A DNA stretch of 64,000 bases from Micromonospora profundi (GTDB lineage: Bacteria > Actinomycetota > Actinomycetes > Mycobacteriales > Micromonosporaceae), in the NCBI RefSeq assembly GCF_011927785.1, contig NZ_JAATJK010000001.1, positions 2,852,001 to 2,916,000 on the forward strand, written 5' to 3'. The position numbers were made by a program, and so were the translations under genes. The notes under the pieces were generated by a model. That model was not told the DNA's origin. It did no database searches and worked only from the letters and a program-made list of their open reading frames with translations. Shown piece after piece: positions 24,362 through 35,219 of the stretch (position 1 is the first letter of the stretch; the number at the start of each line of letters is the position of its first letter).

Positions 24362-24940
24362 TCACGAGGACGTCCGGCCGTCGAGCGCCTCGCGCAGGAT
24401 GTCCGCGTGTCCGGCGTGCTGGGCGGTCTCGGCGATGAGGTGCGCCAGCACCCGTCGCACGCTGTACGCCGTACCCGGCTCGTGCCAGGGCGCCTCCGGG
24501 AGCGGCTGCCGGGCCGACAGGTCGGGCACGGCAGCGATGATCTCCGCACTCCGGTCGGCCACCTGCCGGTAGCGGTCGACGACCCCGGCGAGCGTGTCGC
24601 CGGGCAGCATCCGCAGATCGTTCTGGTGGTCGATCGCCCACTGCGGAAACTCCCGGGCGGCGCCGGCCGTCATGTCGTCCCAGGTGACGCCCTCGGGCAG
24701 CTCGTAGCTCATCGCCGAGGGGCCCTCGACCACGAAGCGCATCCAGGTGTCCTCCATTGACGCGACGTGTTTGATCAGACCTCCCAGGCACAGGGCGCTG
24801 ACCGTGGGACGCTCGCCGGCCTGCTCGTCGGTGAGGTCGCGCGTCGTGTTGATCAGGGCGAGACGGGCGCCTGCGAGCTGGTCGAGCAGTTCGGCGCGTT
24901 CCTGGTCGAGGGCTGCGGTCGGGGTGGTCGTGGCGGTCAT
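24362..24940 (-). CDS. DinB/DUF664-family protein (four-helix thiol-transferase-like)
   Basis: 192 residues from the ATG at 24940 (GGAAGGA upstream; a GTG at 24979 is less likely). The pattern fits the DinB superfamily: a helical bundle with metal-ligand His in CLGGLIKHVASMED and HLIAETAQHAGHADILRE. Actinobacterial members include mycothiol-dependent transferases, but many have no known reaction. It is divergent from a WYL regulator 100 bp away, a common pairing, which suggests regulation by that protein. Confidence 0.88.
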   Translation of the reverse strand: MTATTTPTAALDQERAELLDQLAGARLALINTTRDLTDEQAGERPTVSALCLGGLIKHVASMEDTWMRFVVEGPSAMSYELPEGVTWDDMTAGAAREFPQWAIDHQNDLRMLPGDTLAGVVDRYRQVADRSAEIIAAVPDLSARQPLPEAPWHEPGTAYSVRRVLAHLIAETAQHAGHADILREALDGRTSS

Positions 24941-25042
24941 GGTGACGAGGTCCTTCCGGTCGTTCGCGGTGTCGGGCACGAGACGACGATCGCAGCCGAA
25001 GCGGTCAGGTTGTGTCCTCTTCTCCTGACATCATCGGAAGCT

Positions 25043-26068
25043 GTGCCGAAGACCTCAGCTCGACTGCTGTCGCTGCTCTCACTCCTTCAGGCGCGTCGGG
25101 ACTGGCCCGGCGCGCTGCTGGCAGAGCGGCTGGCCGTCAGCCCGCGCACCATCCGTCGGGACGTCGACCGCCTGCGCGAGCTCGGCTATCCCATAGTGGC
25201 CAGCAAGGGCCCCGAGGGCGGGTACCGGCTCGGCGCGGGCACCCGATTGCCGCCCCTGCTCTTCGACGACGAGCAGGCCATCGCCGTCACCGTCGCACTC
25301 CAGATCGCCACCACGGCCGGCGCCGGCATCGAGGAGGCGGCAGCGCGTGCGCTGACCACCGTCCGGCAGGTCATGCCCGGGCGGCTGCGCCACCGCATCG
25401 AGGCCCTGCAGCTCAGCGCCGTCGAGCGGTCGGGCCGACCGAAGCCGCAGGCCGACAGCGGCGTACTCCTGACCCTCAGCACAGCCGTGCACGCTCGCGA
25501 GGTGCTGCGCTTCGACTACGCCCCGGCCCACCCGCCGGCGCCCGGCACCGACATCCCGCCGCGTCAGGTGCAACCCCACCACGTCGTCACCTGGGGTGGG
25601 CGCTGGTACCTCGTGGCCTGGGACCTCGACCGCGACGACTGGAGGACGTTCCGGGTCGACCGGATCAGCCCGCGGACGCCCACCGGGCCTCGCTTCACGC
25701 CCCGCGAACTACCCGGCGGGGACGTGAGCGCCTTCGTCGTCAGCCGCTTCCAGGGGTACGACGGTTGGCCGTGCCGGGGGGAGGTGATCCTCGACCTTCC
25801 CGCCGAGGCCGTCACCCCCTACCTCAGCGACGGCGTGGTCGAGCACCTCGGCCCGGGCCGCTGCCGCGTCGTGGCCAGCTCCTGGTCGTGGACGGGGTTG
25901 GCCGCGACCCTCGGCAGGTTCGACGCCGACATCGAGGTGGTCGGGCCGCCCGAGCTCAGCGACGCCTTCGCCCGGCTCGCCCTCCGCTACGCCGACGCGG
26001 GCCGGGGGGTGGCCCGGTGTAGGACCGTCGGCGACCGGAAGCGCACGGCCGGCACTTCGCTCGCCTGA
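25043..26068 (+). CDS. WYL-domain transcriptional regulator (HTH_11 type)
   Basis: 341 residues from the GTG at 25043. The N-terminal HTH reads WPGALLAERLAVSPRTIRRDVDRLRELGYPI, the DeoR-like HTH_11 form. The WYL domain is clear: VQPHHVVTWGGRWYLVAWDLDRDDWRTFRVDRI. A C-terminal WCX-like extension follows (VVASSWSWTGLAATLGRFDADIEVVGP). WYL domains bind nucleic acid or small ligands and often regulate stress or defence genes. The divergent DinB gene is the likely target. Confidence 0.93.
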   Translation: MPKTSARLLSLLSLLQARRDWPGALLAERLAVSPRTIRRDVDRLRELGYPIVASKGPEGGYRLGAGTRLPPLLFDDEQAIAVTVALQIATTAGAGIEEAAARALTTVRQVMPGRLRHRIEALQLSAVERSGRPKPQADSGVLLTLSTAVHAREVLRFDYAPAHPPAPGTDIPPRQVQPHHVVTWGGRWYLVAWDLDRDDWRTFRVDRISPRTPTGPRFTPRELPGGDVSAFVVSRFQGYDGWPCRGEVILDLPAEAVTPYLSDGVVEHLGPGRCRVVASSWSWTGLAATLGRFDADIEVVGPPELSDAFARLALRYADAGRGVARCRTVGDRKRTAGTSLA

Positions 26069-26201
26069 GGACGTATCGCCCGTTGCCTACCCGTTTGATC
26101 CTTCGGACGCGGGGGCACCATGGCATCGACAACCGGGAGCGCGTGACGCCCGTGACGCGCCGACCCGCGTCCCCACCCGACGATGACTGCGGGAGGACCA
26201 G

Positions 26202-26525
26202 ATGCCAGCAGGATCAAGCCCCAAGCGAGAACGGCAGTACGAGCACATCAAGGAGAGCGCGGAGAAGCGCGGCGTCTCGACCGGCCGGGCGAAGGAGATC
26301 GCCGCCCGTACGGTGAACAAGGAGAGGGCCCGCTCGGGCGAAGCCCGCACGGTGAGCCGGTCATCAGTGGCCGACGTGTCGTCCGGGCATCGCGGTGGGA
26401 AGCGCTCGCACACCGGCGCCAAGGGTCGCACCAAGGAGCAGTTGTACAACGAGGCACGGCAGCGCGGCATCAAGGGCCGCTCGTCGATGTCGAAGGCGGA
26501 GCTGGAGCGGGCGCTGTCGAAATAG
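26202..26525 (+). CDS. Small basic protein with Rho-N/SAP-like C-terminus
   Basis: 107 residues with GGGAGGA before the ATG. Highly charged: SPKRERQYEHIKESAEKRGVSTGRAKEIAARTVNKERARSG and a C-terminal EQLYNEARQRGIKGRSSMSKAELERALSK, the small helix pair seen in Rho N-terminal-like domains. Homologues in actinomycetes are often labelled plasmid stabilization protein without experimental basis. Nucleic-acid binding is inferred. The C-terminus resembles that of the DUF5872-like protein at 6900-7583. Confidence 0.82.
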   Translation: MPAGSSPKRERQYEHIKESAEKRGVSTGRAKEIAARTVNKERARSGEARTVSRSSVADVSSGHRGGKRSHTGAKGRTKEQLYNEARQRGIKGRSSMSKAELERALSK

Positions 26526-26627
26526 CGGGGCTTAGTCGTGACATCGGTTCACGGTGGCCGAATACCGACAACACTGGATCGGGGAAGTGTCCGGTTCCGC
26601 CCGTCTGGCGAGACTCTTGGTGGAACG

Positions 26628-26999
26628 ATGCATGACGTGGGAACTGCAGAGACTTCTATGCCTGTCATCTCGCCGCTCGCTGGCGAGCCGATCAAGCGCG
26701 CCGATGCCGAGCGACTCGCGGGCGTGCTGAAAGCGTTCGCCGACCCGGCTCGCCTGCGGCTGCTCAGCCTGATCCAGTCCGCGCCGGAGGGCGAAGCGTC
26801 GGTCACCGACCTGACCGCGCCGCTCAACCTGTCCCAGCCGACAGTGAGCCATCACCTGCGGATCCTCACCGAGGCCGGCCTGATCGAGCGGGAGAAGCGT
26901 GGCGTCTGGGCGTACTACCGCATCGTGCCGTCCGCGATCGCGGCGATCGCCGACCTCCTGACGCCGCCTCGCAAGCGGCCGACGAAGAAGACCCGCTGA
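26628..26999 (+). CDS. ArsR-family winged-helix repressor
   Basis: 123 residues from the ATG at 26628 (an ATG at 26658 is also possible). ArsR-type HTH: VLKAFADPARLRLLSLI, VTDLTAPLNLSQPTVSHHLRILTEAGLIEREKRGVWAYYRI. The ELCVC metal-binding motif of ArsR/SmtB proteins is missing at the alpha-3 position, so it may sense something other than arsenite, or use another site. No metal transporter lies beside it. The convergent PaaX-like gene ends 9 bp downstream. Confidence 0.9.
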   Translation: MHDVGTAETSMPVISPLAGEPIKRADAERLAGVLKAFADPARLRLLSLIQSAPEGEASVTDLTAPLNLSQPTVSHHLRILTEAGLIEREKRGVWAYYRIVPSAIAAIADLLTPPRKRPTKKTR

Positions 27000-27007
27000 C
27001 GCCGACG

Positions 27008-28024
27008 CTACACAGCCGTCCGCCGATGCGGGGGCGGTTCGCGTCGGGCCGGGGGGATCCAGCCCGCGTCGCCATGCACCCCGGCGAGCAGGTCGGCTGT
27101 GGTGTGCGCCGAGATGCCGGGATCCACGCTGTCGGTGAACCGCCCGACGACCGCACGCACGTGCCGCTGCGCCGGGTCGGCGAGACCGTCGTAGACGGCG
27201 GCGAACACCTCCCGGGCCGGCTGCCGGAGCCAACCGGTCGGCAGGAGGTCCCGGGGCAACTGCGGGTCGAGGATGGGAAAGCGCCGGTAGGTGTTCATGA
27301 TTTCGGTACGCGCCCGCACCGCCGCCGCGCCGTCGACCTCCCCGGATCGCACCTGCGGCACCAGTGGCGCCCATCGCTGAAGGAACTCCTCGTAGTGCCC
27401 GCTGATCGCGTCGATGTCCCACGCGTCGATGAGAGCGCGCTGGCTGTCCGCGTCGAGCGCGATCTGCCGTCCACGGAACACAGTGACGGCACCCAGGGTG
27501 AGCTGTACGAGTCGCGCCTGGGCCCTCGGCGTCAACTCGTACGGGGAGATCCACAGCCCGTCGTACAGCGGCGCGTACCCCAGCCAGCGGAGCTGGCCCC
27601 GCAGGGCCCTTCGTTGCGTGCCGCGGTCCTGGGGCAGTGAGAAGGCGACTGTCGTCCAGCATCCGTCCCAGGGCTCGGCGGCGGTGGTGGAGGTGAGGAT
27701 CCAGTGTCCGCCGACGGAGAGGTTGATGGCGGCGGCCTGGGTGAGCCGGTAGGAGCTGTGTCGTCCCTGCCGGCTGCCCTCCAGGACTCCCCGACGGGCC
27801 AGCCTGCTGATCGCGGCACGGGCACCGGCCGTCGTCACGCCCGACTCGGCGAGCAGCGCGACGATGGCCGCGGACGGGAGCGCGGCGCGTGCCCGCAGCG
27901 TGTAGTCCGCCAGCAGGGTCACCGCCACGCCCTGCGGTGAGCTGCCGGCCTGCCGCCGGGGCATCCGGAGCGAGTGCTCCCCATCGTCCGGATAGATCTC
28001 CTCGATGTTGAACGGACTCGTCAC
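27008..28024 (-). CDS. PaaX-family transcriptional regulator
   Basis: About 338 residues from the GTG at 28024 (GGAG 5 nt upstream; GTG at 28030 is the alternative). The N-terminal winged helix (LPSAAIVALLAESGVTTAGARAAISRLARRGVLEGSRQGRHSSYRLT) matches PaaX, as do the middle domain (WDGCWTTVAFSLPQDRGTQRRALRGQLRWLGYAPLYDGLWISPYE) and the C-terminal helical part. PaaX represses phenylacetate catabolism in other bacteria; no such genes are in the window, so the target here is unknown. Confidence 0.92.
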   Translation of the reverse strand: MTSPFNIEEIYPDDGEHSLRMPRRQAGSSPQGVAVTLLADYTLRARAALPSAAIVALLAESGVTTAGARAAISRLARRGVLEGSRQGRHSSYRLTQAAAINLSVGGHWILTSTTAAEPWDGCWTTVAFSLPQDRGTQRRALRGQLRWLGYAPLYDGLWISPYELTPRAQARLVQLTLGAVTVFRGRQIALDADSQRALIDAWDIDAISGHYEEFLQRWAPLVPQVRSGEVDGAAAVRARTEIMNTYRRFPILDPQLPRDLLPTGWLRQPAREVFAAVYDGLADPAQRHVRAVVGRFTDSVDPGISAHTTADLLAGVHGDAGWIPPARREPPPHRRTAV

Positions 28025-28121
28025 AGGCACTCCGGGCTCTGCTCAGGAACGGTCCACCGACTGTAGACGGACCGGCGGCGGGCCGGGGATTCCGAGGCCT
28101 GCACGTGATCGAGGTACGTCG

Positions 28122-28150
28122 ATTGACACTTCTCGGTCCGGAGACGACAC
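28122..28150 (+). promoter_or_regulatory. Promoter element ATTGACACTTCTCG
   Basis: ATTGACACTTCTCG at 28122-28135 contains a perfect -35 TTGACA. A near-identical ATTGACACTTTTCG is found at 61936-61949 upstream of the other esterase-CBM2 gene. The -10 is not clear; GACACT at 28146-28151 is the best-spaced candidate (17 bp). Confidence 0.45.
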
Positions 28151-28300
28151 TATCTGCATTGCGATGCCGCACCGAGCCGGGCACAGGGCGAGCACACGTT
28201 GTAGGCGATGCGCGATCACCGCGGGCAGTTGGGCACACCCGCCATCCGAGCGCGCATGCCCGATCCTCAGCCGCACAGCTGATCGAAGGAGTCGTCCCCC

Positions 28301-29665
28301 GTGAGAATCAGAAGAAAACTGCTGCTCGCCCTCACTGCGTCAGTGGCCGCGATCGGTCTGGTGATCCCCGCGTTCCAGCCCGCGTACGCCGCGTCGCTGA
28401 CCGAGGTGACAAGCTTCGGCGACAACCCCGGCCGGATGCGCATGCACGTCTACGTGCCGGACAACCGCCCCGCCAACCCGGCGATCGTGGTGGCCATGCA
28501 CGGCTGCGGCGGGTCCGGCCCCGGCTTCTACTCCGGCAGCGAGTTCGCGAGCCTGGCCGACCGGTACGGATACGTCGTGATCTACCCGAGCGCCACCCAG
28601 CAGGCCGGGTTCGGCAACTGCTTCGACACCTGGTCCGACGCCGCCAAGCGCCGTGGCGGCGGCAGCGACCCGGTGTCGATCATCTCCATGATCCGTTACG
28701 TGCAGCAGCAGTACGGCGGAGACCCCAACCGGGTGTACGCCACTGGCAGTTCGTCCGGCGGCATGATGACCAACCACATGCTCGCGCTCTACCCCGACGT
28801 GTTCAAGGCCGGCGCCGCCTTCATGGGCGTGCCCTTCAACTGCTTCGCCAACGCGGCGGACTACCCGCCCGGGGCCAGCCAGTGCACCGGCGGCAACATG
28901 AACCGCACTCCGCAGCAGTGGGGCGACGCGGTCCGCCAGGCGTACCCCGGCTACTCCGGCCCTCGCCCCCGGGTGCAGTTGTGGCACGGCACCGCCGACA
29001 CGCTCGTTCCGTACTCGCTGCTCCAGGAGACGATCGAGCAGTGGACGAACGTGTTCGGGCTCAGCCAGACACCCACCTCCACCGACACGCCGCAAGCCAA
29101 CTGGAACCGCCGCCGGTACGCCGACAGCGGCGGCACCGTCCAGGTCGAGGCGTACAGCATCCAGGGCGCGGGGCACAGCCTGCCCAGCGCCGGCATGGCC
29201 GCAGCCGCCCTCGCGTTCTTCGGCCTGACCAACCCGCCGACCACGCCGCCTCCGACCACGCCGCCGCCGACCACCCCGCCCCCGACGACCCCGCCGCCGA
29301 CCACCCCGCCCCCGACGACTCCGCCGCCGACGACCCCGCCGCCGGCCAGCGGCTGCGGTGTGACAGTGGCAGTCAACGCCTGGAACAACGGGCTGACGGA
29401 GAACATCACCATCACCAACAGCGGCAGCAGCGCCATCAACGGCTGGTCCCTGGCCTTCGCTCTGCCGAGCGGGCAGACCATCACCTCCGGCTGGAACGCC
29501 TCCTACTCCCCCACCTCGGGGCAGGTGGCGGCCAGAAACCTCAACTACAACGCCACAATCCCCGCCAACGGATCGATCACCATCGGCTTCCAGGCCACGC
29601 ACACAGGTAACACCGCACGGCCCAGCTCGTTCACCCTCAACGGCGCGTCCTGCACACTCGCCTGA
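28301..29665 (+). CDS. Secreted PHB-depolymerase/feruloyl-type esterase with CBM2
   Basis: 454 residues, GTG start with GAAGGAG upstream. Signal peptide ends PAYA-AS. The alpha/beta-hydrolase domain (about 30-310) belongs to the Esterase_PHB/CE1-like group: oxyanion region MHGCGGSGP, nucleophile Ser in ATGSSSGGMM, acid Asp in WHGTADTLVPY and His in GAGHSLPS. A linker of repeated TTPPP units (29230-29345) joins a C-terminal CBM2 with the expected Trp residues (NAWNNGL, INGWSLAF, TSGWNASY). It probably de-esterifies acetylated or feruloylated xylan; the exact ester is not resolved. Confidence 0.93.
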   Translation: MRIRRKLLLALTASVAAIGLVIPAFQPAYAASLTEVTSFGDNPGRMRMHVYVPDNRPANPAIVVAMHGCGGSGPGFYSGSEFASLADRYGYVVIYPSATQQAGFGNCFDTWSDAAKRRGGGSDPVSIISMIRYVQQQYGGDPNRVYATGSSSGGMMTNHMLALYPDVFKAGAAFMGVPFNCFANAADYPPGASQCTGGNMNRTPQQWGDAVRQAYPGYSGPRPRVQLWHGTADTLVPYSLLQETIEQWTNVFGLSQTPTSTDTPQANWNRRRYADSGGTVQVEAYSIQGAGHSLPSAGMAAAALAFFGLTNPPTTPPPTTPPPTTPPPTTPPPTTPPPTTPPPTTPPPASGCGVTVAVNAWNNGLTENITITNSGSSAINGWSLAFALPSGQTITSGWNASYSPTSGQVAARNLNYNATIPANGSITIGFQATHTGNTARPSSFTLNGASCTLA

Positions 29666-29671
29666 GGACGG

Positions 29672-29718
29672 CGGTACTCCGGGGGTGGCGTCGGCCGGCG
29701 TACATCCCCGGAGTACCG
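29672..29718 (+). terminator. Terminator after the esterase-CBM2 gene
   Basis: CGGTACTCCGGGG (29672-29684) pairs perfectly with CCCCGGAGTACCG (29706-29718). Confidence 0.7.
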
Positions 29719-29785
29719 GCCGTCGCGGTCCGACCGGCACGACGCGCCGGTCCCGCGCGGAGCGAAACCATTCGCCCCGGCCGGG

Positions 29786-30400
29786 CTATTCGCCGCTGGG
29801 GACCTGGTCGGTGACCTCGTCGTAGCCGACAGGGGCGGGAGCCCCGGTCGGCGCGTAGATCACGCGGAGCACGCCGGTCGGGAAGACCTCGGTCGCCGTG
29901 ACCTTCAAGTGGTACGGCGTCTCGCCCTCGTCGAACAGCCGGCGACCCTTGCGCGCCGCCACCGGGTGCACAAGCAGGCGCAGCTCGTCGACGAGGCCGG
30001 CGGCGAGCAGCTGCTGCACCACGGAGATCGAACCGGGGATGAGGATGCCCCTGATGCCGGCATCGGCCTTCAGCTCGGTGACCGCGTCGACCAGGTCGCC
30101 CTGGACGAGTTCCGAGTTGCGCCAGGTGAACTCCAGCGGCTGACGCGAGACGACCACCTTGCGGACGTCGCCGAGCTGCTTGGCGAAACCGGCGTCCTCC
30201 CCGCCCGCGGCCTCACGGTCGGGCCAGGCACCGGCGAAACTGTCGTACGTCTCGCGGCCGATGAGCAACACGTCGGAGGTGTCGTAGTCCTCGCCGACGG
30301 CACGGCCCATGTTCTCGTCGAAGTAGGGGAAATGCCAGTCGGGGTCGATCTCGGCCACCCCGTCGGCCGAGATGAACAATGTGGAGATGACCTTCGCCAT
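29786..30400 (-). CDS. Dihydrofolate reductase-fold (RibD C-terminal) family protein
   Basis: 204 residues from the ATG at 30400 (AAGGAG 8 nt upstream). The NADPH-binding RibD_C/DHFR-like fold is visible: VISTLFISADGVAEIDPDWHF at the N-terminus, VLLIGRETYDSFAGAWP, and GILIPGSISVVQQLLAAGLVDELRLLVHPV. Stand-alone members of this family are common in actinomycetes and usually have no proven substrate; they are not the essential folate or riboflavin enzymes. Single gene, downstream of katG on the same strand but separated from it by a hairpin. Confidence 0.9.
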   Translation of the reverse strand: MAKVISTLFISADGVAEIDPDWHFPYFDENMGRAVGEDYDTSDVLLIGRETYDSFAGAWPDREAAGGEDAGFAKQLGDVRKVVVSRQPLEFTWRNSELVQGDLVDAVTELKADAGIRGILIPGSISVVQQLLAAGLVDELRLLVHPVAARKGRRLFDEGETPYHLKVTATEVFPTGVLRVIYAPTGAPAPVGYDEVTDQVPSGE

Positions 30401-30505
30401 CGCGGTGCTCCTTCGAGTCGGGTGATGTCGGCACGTAGACCGGCACAGCATCCCAAACTCGCCTGTCCACCACGGCCCCGTCACGGCGGCGCGCCGCAAC
30501 GACGA

Positions 30506-30546
30506 ACGAGCCCCGGTCGATCCCCTGAGGATCGACCGAGGCTCGT
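30506..30546 (-). terminator. Terminator of katG
   Basis: An 18-bp stem with one mismatch: left arm from 30506 (ACGAGCC...), loop CCTGA, right arm to 30546 (...GGCTCGT). It is 16 nt past the katG stop on the minus strand. Confidence 0.75.
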
Positions 30547-30561
30547 CGGTTGAGGCAGTGA

Positions 30562-33378
<2,817 letters not shown>

Positions 33379-33450
33379 TCACCGGCCACCCAGGTTACGG
33401 CAGGGGCACCTCGGCATTGCCGTATCGAGGGAAACTCCAGCCGCCCGTGC

Positions 33451-34176
33451 TCAGCGACGGCGCAGCGCCAGCGCGACAGCCGCCAGGACCAGCGTCGCCC
33501 AGACCGGCACCCAGAGGGGCCACTGCTGCGCCAGCGTGCCGAGCGCGCCGCCGACGGCGTAGGCGGCGAGCGTCAGCAGGCCGAGCAGCGAACCTTTCCG
33601 GGCCTGCGACCGGCTGTTTCCGGGGCCGGCGATCCAGCCGACGATCCGCTCTCCGGTCTTGGCGACGGTTCCCGACTGGTACGTGATGGTGGTGGCGACC
33701 CCGGCCGTGCGCACGAACAGGGTCGCCAGGGAACCCATGGCCAGGCCACCGAGGGCAGCGAGCGCCGCCCGGGACTGCGGGCCGGAGCGGCCGTACTCGA
33801 GCAGGACGTTGACGGCCGACCACGCCGCGGTGGCGACCACGACGGCGGCGATGCCGCGGGCCGCCGACGTGCGGACAGTGCCTGTCGCCCGCAGTCGCGC
33901 CACCAGCCCGGCCCCGATGCCGAACGCCACAAGCGAGGCCAACGCGGCCGGCCAGGCCGGTTGGCGGCCAGCCGCGCCGACGCCGATGAAGAGGACGTTG
34001 CCGGACTGGTTGGCGACGAAGGAGCCGTAGCGGAGGAACGCGAAGGAGTCGAGGAAACCGGCGGTGGTGGTGGTCACCGCCAGGACCAGAATCGGATAGC
34101 GGAACTCGCCGTAGGCATCCTGCGGATCGGCCTGGCCCGGTGGGCGCGCTGGCTGTCCAGATCCAGTGCTGGCCAT
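33451..34176 (-). CDS. DUF1275 (YoaK-type) membrane protein
   Basis: 241 residues, GGAGA before the ATG. About six helices. The family signature is visible at the first helices: VLAVTTTTAGFLDSFAFLRYGSFVANQSGNVLFIG, with the conserved NQSGN, and later TITYQSGTVAKTGERI. DUF1275 proteins have no established function; transport is suspected. It is monocistronic. The 259 bp upstream (34177-34435) contain no convincing gene. Confidence 0.9.
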   Translation of the reverse strand: MASTGSGQPARPPGQADPQDAYGEFRYPILVLAVTTTTAGFLDSFAFLRYGSFVANQSGNVLFIGVGAAGRQPAWPAALASLVAFGIGAGLVARLRATGTVRTSAARGIAAVVVATAAWSAVNVLLEYGRSGPQSRAALAALGGLAMGSLATLFVRTAGVATTITYQSGTVAKTGERIVGWIAGPGNSRSQARKGSLLGLLTLAAYAVGGALGTLAQQWPLWVPVWATLVLAAVALALRRR

Positions 34177-34435
34177 CGGTTCTCCACTGTTCCGTGAGGT
34201 ATCGACCTCGCTTTACCCAATGCAGCATAGAGAGCAGAGAGTCAGTTTTTGCCCGCTTCGCGCACCGCCCACAAGCGGTTGACTCTCACCGGCCTGTGCG
34301 CCTTCCCCGTCGGCATTCCCGGCGGGCTCACACCTGGGCGCTGATCGTGATGCTGATCGCCCTGGCCTCGGGGAGCGACCGGCAGCGTCGGCGAGCACCC
34401 GACGCTGACGTCCCGTTCGACCAGGCGTACCGACG

Positions 34436-35164
34436 TCAGGTGCCGGTGCCGCTGTCGAGATATTCGGCGAGCCGGGCCGCGCCGGTGAGCATCGCCCTGC
34501 CGCGTTCGGTGAGCCGGTGCCGCCACTGGCGCAGTGACGCGGCGAGCGGTTCGGTGCCGCCTGCCTCGCGCACCTGACGCACCACGCCCGCGATGTGGTC
34601 GAGGCGGTAGCCACCGCGGCGCAGCAGGTGGGCGAGTTCGGCGTCGCGGACGTCGTCCGGCGAGTAGCGGCGGTGGCCGGTCACCGGGTCGCGCACCGGC
34701 TGGAGAAGTCCGGCGCGCTCCCACTTGCGCACTGTCGCCGGTCGTACGCCGAGCCGGTGCGCCAGCACGCTGATCGGCACGGCTGCGCGGCCCTGCGGCC
34801 CGCGCTCGACCCCGACGAGAAGCGGAACGGCCTCCTCGACAGCGTCCAGCGTCTCCCGGTCACGTTGCAACAGGGCGTGGCCCCGGTCGATGACCCGCAA
34901 CGCCGCGTCGATCTCGCCCCGGTTGACCGCGCGCATGATCTCGCCACCGGCCGCGTAACCGTGGCCGGGGATGAGCGCGAGGTAGGCGCCCAGCGCCTTG
35001 GCGTGCGCCTCGGTGAACCGGCGGTAGCCGCTCGGGCTGCGCTGCGCAGGCGGCAGGACACCGTCTCGCTCGTAGTTGCGTACGGCCTGCGCGGAGAGGC
35101 CGTACGTCCGCGCGAGGTCGATCGGTCGACGTACCCCCGCGTTTGAGGGTTTTGCCTGTGTCAT
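34436..35164 (-). CDS. MerR-family regulator with two HTH domains
   Basis: 242 residues from the ATG at 35164. It carries two MerR-type helix-turn-helix units: IDLARTYGLSAQAVRNYERDGVLPPAQRSPSGYRRF near the N-terminus and ISVLAHRLGVRPATVRKWERAGLLQPVRDPVTGHRRY near the middle. This tandem form is common in Streptomyces-type antibiotic-resistance regulators. It is divergent from an erythromycin esterase-like gene 55 bp away. A palindrome at 35200-35215 lies at that gene's promoter. Effector unknown; a macrolide-like compound is a guess from context. Confidence 0.88.
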   Translation of the reverse strand: MTQAKPSNAGVRRPIDLARTYGLSAQAVRNYERDGVLPPAQRSPSGYRRFTEAHAKALGAYLALIPGHGYAAGGEIMRAVNRGEIDAALRVIDRGHALLQRDRETLDAVEEAVPLLVGVERGPQGRAAVPISVLAHRLGVRPATVRKWERAGLLQPVRDPVTGHRRYSPDDVRDAELAHLLRRGGYRLDHIAGVVRQVREAGGTEPLAASLRQWRHRLTERGRAMLTGAARLAEYLDSGTGT

Positions 35165-35199
35165 TAGTGCTCGATCGCTCGAAAGTTTCAAAGGGTGGT

Positions 35200-35215
35200 T
35201 CAACGATACGGTTGA
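35200..35215. promoter_or_regulatory. Palindrome at the esterase promoter
   Basis: TCAAC (35200-35204) and GTTGA (35211-35215) form an inverted repeat around GATACG. TACGGT at about 35207-35212, seven bases before the ATG, could be a -10 of a leaderless transcript, so the regulator would bind over the core promoter. Confidence 0.4.
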
Positions 35216-35219
35216 TGGA

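Noticed and set aside
29230..29345. Regular ACCCCGCC-type repeats considered as minisatellite or CRISPR.
   Set aside because: They encode the TTPPP linker between hydrolase and CBM2 in frame; the same explanation holds for 62980-63075.
34177..34435. Possible small gene between the DUF1275 and MerR genes.
   Set aside because: Open frames here lack a ribosome binding site and any coherent protein pattern; it looks like plain intergenic DNA.
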